From Rhizobiaceae bacterium (GTDB taxonomy: Bacteria; Pseudomonadota; Alphaproteobacteria; Rhizobiales; Rhizobiaceae): a DNA stretch of 17,793 nucleotides. Of this stretch, positions 17,701 through 17,793 are shown in pieces. The DNA lies in the NCBI GenBank assembly GCA_020696915.1, contig JAJFMR010000040.1:1-17793 (forward strand), written 5' to 3'. Position 1 is the first letter of the stretch, and the number at the start of each line of letters is the position of its first letter. The notes under the pieces were generated by a model that did no database searches, was not told the DNA's origin, and worked only from the letters and a program-made list of their open reading frames with translations. The translations under genes were made by a program, and so were the position numbers.

Positions 17701-17793
17701 GTCGCGTACAACCGATTTAAACGAAATCTCAATTCGCTAATCGATTAAATATTTGAAAACGTTTCGTTTTTCCTAACTTTGGAAAGAGCAGGT
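17701..17793 (+). promoter_or_regulatory. AT-rich upstream region of a probable divergent gene, with a LacI-type palindrome
   Basis: GC content drops sharply here. AAACGTTT (17757-17764), a perfect palindrome with the central CG typical of LacI/GalR operators, is followed by a second CGTTTT half (17765-17770). GATTT-AAACG-AAATC (17714-17728) is another short inverted repeat. GGAAAGAG (17781-17788) near the right edge could be a plus-strand ribosome site for a gene starting just beyond it. In Sinorhizobium and relatives the gene divergent from chvI is pckA, controlled by the LacI-family PckR. That identity is inference because the gene is outside the window. Confidence 0.4.

Overview
The window looks like chromosomal core sequence from an alphaproteobacterium of the order Hyphomicrobiales (Rhizobiales), probably close to Mesorhizobium and the Phyllobacteriaceae. 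The reasons are high GC, the gene set chvI-chvG-hprK-manX-ptsH-ahcY, alphaproteobacterial-type AddA and AddB, a fused TsaE/AmgK, and a DivL-type kinase. The placement is inferred from gene order and protein families, not from a database search. I see no mobile element, CRISPR array, tRNA or rRNA.

Every convincing gene is on the minus strand, so transcription runs from high to low coordinates. Region A (17518 down to 13623) holds the envelope and acid-stress two-component pair ChvI/ChvG, a short HPr kinase/phosphorylase (HprK), a possible unrecognised 68-residue small gene, a mannose-type EIIA (ManX) and HPr (PtsH). These last genes form a regulatory phosphotransferase branch with no sugar permease. 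Region B (13622 to 12090) is ahcY, preceded by its own leader with a 16-bp palindrome that looks like an operator. Region C (11988 to 1) begins with a candidate promoter and encodes a DivL-like pseudo-histidine kinase (Tyr at the phospho-acceptor site), TsaE fused to the amino-sugar kinase AmgK, the nucleotidyltransferase MurU, the double-strand-break repair helicase-nuclease AddB and AddA, and thioredoxin TrxA. It ends at a strong hairpin terminator at the left edge. From divL to addA each stop codon overlaps the next ATG, or sits 2 nt from it, so these genes look translationally coupled.

Region C therefore joins cell-cycle signalling, tRNA t6A synthesis, cell-wall MurNAc recycling, recombination repair and redox. 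AmgK and MurU are consecutive enzymes of one recycling pathway, and AddA and AddB are subunits of one enzyme.

Four points deserve attention. addB carries a frameshift near 4360 that removes its last roughly 127 residues from frame. The DivL-like protein lacks the phospho-acceptor histidine. A small gene candidate bridges hprK and manX with stop/start overlaps at both ends. The region upstream of chvI (17501-17793) is dense in regulatory-looking repeats and probably also serves a divergent gene just outside the window, which in related genomes is pckA.
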